Assembly (NCBI GenBank): GCA_001564135.1
Contig: LKNH01000098.1
Coordinates: 1 to 9,077, forward strand
DNA: 9,077 bases
From: Halobacteriaceae archaeon Tc-Br11_E2g27
Lineage (GTDB): Archaea > Halobacteriota > Halobacteria > Halobacteriales > Haloarculaceae
Direction of reading: 5' to 3'
In this document: positions 6,666-9,077 of the stretch, one piece after another
Position numbering within the stretch: the first letter of the stretch is position 1
Layout of the letters: each line of letters opens with the position of its first letter
The notes under the pieces: generated by a model
Told to the model about the DNA's origin: nothing
Seen by the model: the letters and a program-made list of their open reading frames with translations, nothing else
Databases searched by the model: none
Made by a program: the position numbers and the translations under genes

Positions 6666-7331
6666 ATGCAAATTGCACTTCTCGGCGGAACTGGCGATAT
6701 CGGCGAAGGACTCGCGCTACGGCTGGCACGGGATACCGACCATGAGGTCGTTATCGGTTCACGTGATGAAACGAAGGCTTCGGAGGCGGCAGCGGAGTAC
6801 GAACAGACACTCGCGGATGCTGGCGTGGATGTAACCATCGCAAGCGGCGAAAACAGCGACATAACTGCAACGGCGAACGTGGCTATTCTGGCCGTTCCAG
6901 CGTATTATCTCGCAGATACCATCAACGCTGTCGAATCTCAGCTTGGTGGGACGATTCTCGTCTCCCCGGCAGTTGGGATGAAGCGTGATGACGATGGGCT
7001 TCGATACAATCCACCAGGAGTTGGTAGCGTGACCCAACTTGCCGCCAATACCGCCCCAGATGATGTCCCTGTCGTCGGGGCGTTCCACAACCTTGCGGCT
7101 GGTCGGCTCTCCGACATGGAGGCGGACCTTGATTGGGACGTACTCGTTATCGGCGATGACCAATCAGCAAAGGAGACGGTCTGCTCGCTCACTGGGGATA
7201 TCGATGGGCTCAGGGCACTCGATGTCGGCGGTCTTGCGAACGCCCCGGAAGTTGAATCGCTGACACCGCTACTCATCAATCTGGCAGCGAACAATGACGG
7301 CATGCATGACCTGGGTGTCAAGTTCTGGTGA
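6666..7331 (+). CDS. npdG: F420-dependent NADP reductase (NADPH:F420 oxidoreductase)
   Basis: This encodes 221 residues, the usual length for the family. It moves hydride between coenzyme F420 and NADP in the cytoplasm. The N-terminal Rossmann site is IALLGGTGDIGEGLALRLA (GGTGDIG at 7-13). S32 and R33 in IGSRDETKA sit where the 2'-phosphate of NADP is bound, which explains the preference for NADP over NAD. Typical later blocks are AILAVPAYY, the conserved stretch around ILVSPAVGMKR, AFHNLAAGRL, and the C-terminal VESLTPLLINLA ... DLGVKFW, which help form the F420 pocket and dimer. The stop lies five bases before the ATG of the pyrimidine reductase gene, so the two form an operon. The start gives the family's usual N-terminus and has a box 26 bases upstream. 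Nothing is missing. Confidence 0.95.
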   Translation: MQIALLGGTGDIGEGLALRLARDTDHEVVIGSRDETKASEAAAEYEQTLADAGVDVTIASGENSDITATANVAILAVPAYYLADTINAVESQLGGTILVSPAVGMKRDDDGLRYNPPGVGSVTQLAANTAPDDVPVVGAFHNLAAGRLSDMEADLDWDVLVIGDDQSAKETVCSLTGDIDGLRALDVGGLANAPEVESLTPLLINLAANNDGMHDLGVKFW

Positions 7332-7336
7332 CCAAA

Positions 7337-7996
7337 ATGGAGGTCGTAGTCAACGCCGCAATGAGCGCCGATGGAAAGCTTTCCTCCCGTGAGCGTCGAC
7401 AGATTGCTATCAGCGGCCCGGCTGATTTCGACCGTGTCGATGCGCTCCGTGCCGAAAGCGACGCTGTGATGGTCGGTGTTGGTACGGTGTTGGCTGATGA
7501 CCCATCGCTGACGCTTGATGATGAAACACGTAAAGAGGAACGAATTGCTGCGGGAAAGCCCGGTAACCCTGCCCGTGTCATCGCAGACTCTCGAATTCGA
7601 ACGTCACCGGATGCGCGCGTTCTCGATGATGCAGCGGAGACCTATTTGCTTGTCTCGGAAGTCGCTCCCGCTGATTTCGTGACGGAGATGCGTGAGGCAG
7701 GCGCAACCGTCATCCGCGCTGGAGAGAACCGCGTCGACCTCGAAACAGCCTTTTCTACCCTCGAATCCCATGGAATCGACCAGTTGATGGTCGAAGGCGG
7801 TGGTGAGATTATCGCCTCACTGTTCGAGGCTCATCTCGTCGACCGACTTTCCGTGTTTGTCGGTTCGCTTGTCATCGGCGGGCGAAACGCGCCGACGCTG
7901 GCCGATGGTGAAGGGTTCATCGAGGAGTTTCCGGAGCTAACCCTCGAATCGGTCGAACAAGTCGATGATGGCGTGTTGCTTTCGTACACCTGTTAA
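7337..7996 (+). CDS. arfC: 2,5-diamino-6-(ribosylamino)-4(3H)-pyrimidinone 5'-phosphate reductase (RibD C-terminal family)
   Basis: From the ATG at 7337 this encodes 219 residues, a stand-alone RibD-C reductase as in archaea. It uses NADPH to reduce the ribosyl side chain of the pyrimidine made from GTP to a ribityl chain. This step precedes the aminoribityl-uracil from which both riboflavin and the deazaflavin core of F420 are made. Visible family blocks are NAAMSADGKLS near the start, DAVMVGVGTVLADDPSLT (substrate/NADPH loop), VIADSRIRT, LMVEGGGEI, and the closing LTLESVEQVDDGVLLSY. GGTGA at 7327-7331, overlapping the npdG stop, serves as a ribosome-binding site five bases before the ATG. 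A GTG at 7328 would overlap npdG by four bases and add three residues, but gives a less typical N-terminus. It is co-transcribed with npdG, linking F420 precursor supply with F420 use. Confidence 0.93.
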   Translation: MEVVVNAAMSADGKLSSRERRQIAISGPADFDRVDALRAESDAVMVGVGTVLADDPSLTLDDETRKEERIAAGKPGNPARVIADSRIRTSPDARVLDDAAETYLLVSEVAPADFVTEMREAGATVIRAGENRVDLETAFSTLESHGIDQLMVEGGGEIIASLFEAHLVDRLSVFVGSLVIGGRNAPTLADGEGFIEEFPELTLESVEQVDDGVLLSYTC

Positions 7997-8052
7997 TATA
8001 GCTCGCAATACTCCTCGATTCTTTGTAATCCACGCTGAAAGCAGCCCTCAGT

Positions 8053-9077
8053 TCAATACCCCAGGTAAAATGCAAGGGCTTTGAGCCCAGTATAGGCGGT
8101 AAAAAGCGGTAGCGCAATGAATACGAACACTGTCCTCACGAGCCAGTGCGGAATGATGCCGAGGAAGGCCCCGCTCTCATCATCTTGCTCTTCAGGTGCT
8201 GTCGGTGGTGACTCTTCTTCGTCTGTTTCATCCGTCTCGTTGGCGTCTTCTCCGTCGTCAGATTCGTTTGCTGTTCCATCATCTTCTTCGCTTTCGTCCT
8301 CATCGTTTTCATCTTCCTCCGCAGTTTCCTCATCTTCGGTTTCATCCGACTCATCTTCCCCTTGGTCGTCGGCTTCGTCACCTTCTTCGTCTTCATTTCC
8401 ACTATCCTCTTCATTCGATTCGTCTTCTCCATTCGCCTCATCTTCCCCTTCGTCGTCTTCATCTTCCGCATCCGGGACTGCGAGGATGAACGAGGAGAAG
8501 CCGTCAGTCGTCACCGCAAGTTCGTATACGCCATCACTTTCATCTCGGACGGCTGTCTCGCGTTCGTCCCAACCGCCGTTACCGTGATAGAGCACCACGT
8601 CATCAATCGATGCGTCGGCGTCCGCGATAGCATCTTCAGTGACGGTCAGCGTCAGTTCTACCTCGTCGATCACATCGGAACTTACCGTTGGGGCTGCGCT
8701 AAAGCCACCGAGTGCGTTCATCTCGGTTTCCTCCGCAAAAGCCGTTGCAACCGCCTCGTTACGCTCAATACCGGTCAGCCCGAGCCCGATACTTGTCTCA
8801 GTTGTTGGTGTCACGCTGAGTGACTCGACTGTGGTCTCGTCCGTTGTTATCAGGGGGTCGTCTCCGTTTGGCGCAGTCACCGTCTCCCCGGCAGCGACGC
8901 CGACAAACTCGACAAGGCTATCAACACCGAACGCTCTGCTCGGTCGTTCGACGGAGACTTCGGGTTCTGCAGGCCAATGGTGAGGCCCAACTCGAGGCGA
9001 GTGTTCGTCGTTTGAGACCTCAACGATAATCTCGTCCGTTCCGACATTCCCGGCCGCATCTGTCGTCTCAAGCGTCA
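8053..9077 (-). CDS. C-terminal part of a large secreted surface protein (Ig-like repeat, PGF-pre-PGF domain, acidic stalk, membrane anchor)
   Basis: The frame is open from the right edge to TAA/TAG-type stop at 8053-8055, so the start lies beyond the window; 340 residues are visible. In order: a TLETTDAAGNVGTDEIIVEV stretch, typical of the end of an Ig-like extracellular repeat (first 20 residues); then a region (about 8478-8960) whose VELTLTVTEDAIADA ... IDDVVLYH ... ELAVTTDGFSSFILAV matches the haloarchaeal PGF-pre-PGF domain; then about 87 residues of nearly pure Asp/Glu/Ser/Asn (8211-8472); and finally one hydrophobic segment (HWLVRTVFVFIALPLF ...) ending close to the C-terminus. The protein is probably exported and held in the membrane by the tail, with the acidic tract as a spacer. 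The usual PGF motif for archaeosortase processing is not seen before the anchor. A GTG at 8880 is internal, because the frame continues upstream with sensible coding. Confidence 0.85.
   Translation of the reverse strand, partial: TLETTDAAGNVGTDEIIVEVSNDEHSPRVGPHHWPAEPEVSVERPSRAFGVDSLVEFVGVAAGETVTAPNGDDPLITTDETTVESLSVTPTTETSIGLGLTGIERNEAVATAFAEETEMNALGGFSAAPTVSSDVIDEVELTLTVTEDAIADADASIDDVVLYHGNGGWDERETAVRDESDGVYELAVTTDGFSSFILAVPDAEDEDDEGEDEANGEDESNEEDSGNEDEEGDEADDQGEDESDETEDEETAEEDENDEDESEEDDGTANESDDGEDANETDETDEEESPPTAPEEQDDESGAFLGIIPHWLVRTVFVFIALPLFTAYTGLKALAFYLGY
8211..8472 (-). repeat. Low-complexity acidic tract within the surface-protein gene
   Basis: About 87 codons, almost all GAT/GAC, GAA/GAG, TCC/TCG/AGT and AAT/AAC, encode a run of Asp, Glu, Ser, Asn and Gly. 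On the plus strand this reads as T/C-rich TCATCTTC-type sequence. There is no fixed repeat unit; short DE/EE/ED combinations recur irregularly. Such a tract would be disordered, strongly negative and hydrated at high salt, and could vary in length by slippage. Confidence 0.85.

Noticed and set aside
7997..8052. Terminator or small RNA between the convergent arfC and surface-protein genes
   Set aside because: The 56 bases show no clear stem and only a weak T-rich stretch near 8021-8026.
8211..8472. CRISPR-like or tandem repeat array suggested by recurring TCATCTTC words
   Set aside because: Words recur irregularly with no fixed spacing or unique spacers, and all lie in frame as Asp/Glu/Ser codons.
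8117..8587. Ser-rich open frame on the plus strand (156 codons), resembling a secreted low-complexity protein
   Set aside because: It is the complement of the GAT/GAA-rich acidic tract. The minus-strand frame extends beyond both sides with a recognisable surface-protein domain and a membrane helix.

Overview
The window looks like chromosomal DNA of a halophilic archaeon (Halobacteria). The proteins are strongly acidic. There are F420-dependent and archaeal riboflavin/F420 precursor genes, a geranylgeranyl-reductase-family flavoprotein, a haloarchaeal-style PGF-pre-PGF surface protein and an HNLRN-type histidine kinase. Some starts fit leaderless transcripts with an AT-rich box about 26-27 bases upstream. 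Codon use is mixed rather than extremely GC-rich. Genus cannot be assigned from what is visible.

Layout. (1) 1-1671, minus: a MutS-family ATPase with an N-terminal helix-hairpin-helix, cut by the left edge. (2) 1707-1790: an 84-base near-palindromic element. (3) 1788-2866, minus: two overlapping genes for a single-pass and a six-pass membrane protein of unknown function. (4) 3016-4506, plus: a geranylgeranyl-reductase-family FAD enzyme, divergent from the membrane pair. (5) 4504-4587: a second copy of the element in inverted orientation. (6) 4628-6541, minus: a soluble receiver-GAF-PAS-histidine kinase. (7) 6666-7996, plus: npdG and the RibD-C-type reductase of the archaeal riboflavin/F420 pathway, tightly spaced. 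(8) 8053-9077, minus: the C-terminal part of a large secreted surface protein with an acidic stalk and a membrane anchor, cut by the right edge.

The most notable signal is the pair of elements. Each has a 78-base core bounded by TACTGCC...GGCAGTA-type terminal inverted repeats, with a central CTCGCCACC/GGTGGCGAG hairpin and a TTTAAA box. Each core is flanked by a 3-base direct repeat, TGA. In both copies the gene-side TGA is the stop codon of the adjacent gene, in the same orientation. This looks like a miniature inverted-repeat mobile element (MITE) that inserted twice at a stop codon and regenerated it. The pair brackets the block 1788-4506 in opposite orientation, so the block could in principle be inverted by recombination. 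No transposase is encoded here.

Functionally, npdG and arfC are the clearest working pair: ArfC acts upstream of the point where flavin and F420 synthesis separate, and NpdG uses reduced F420. The other genes look like housekeeping or envelope genes without an evident shared pathway.
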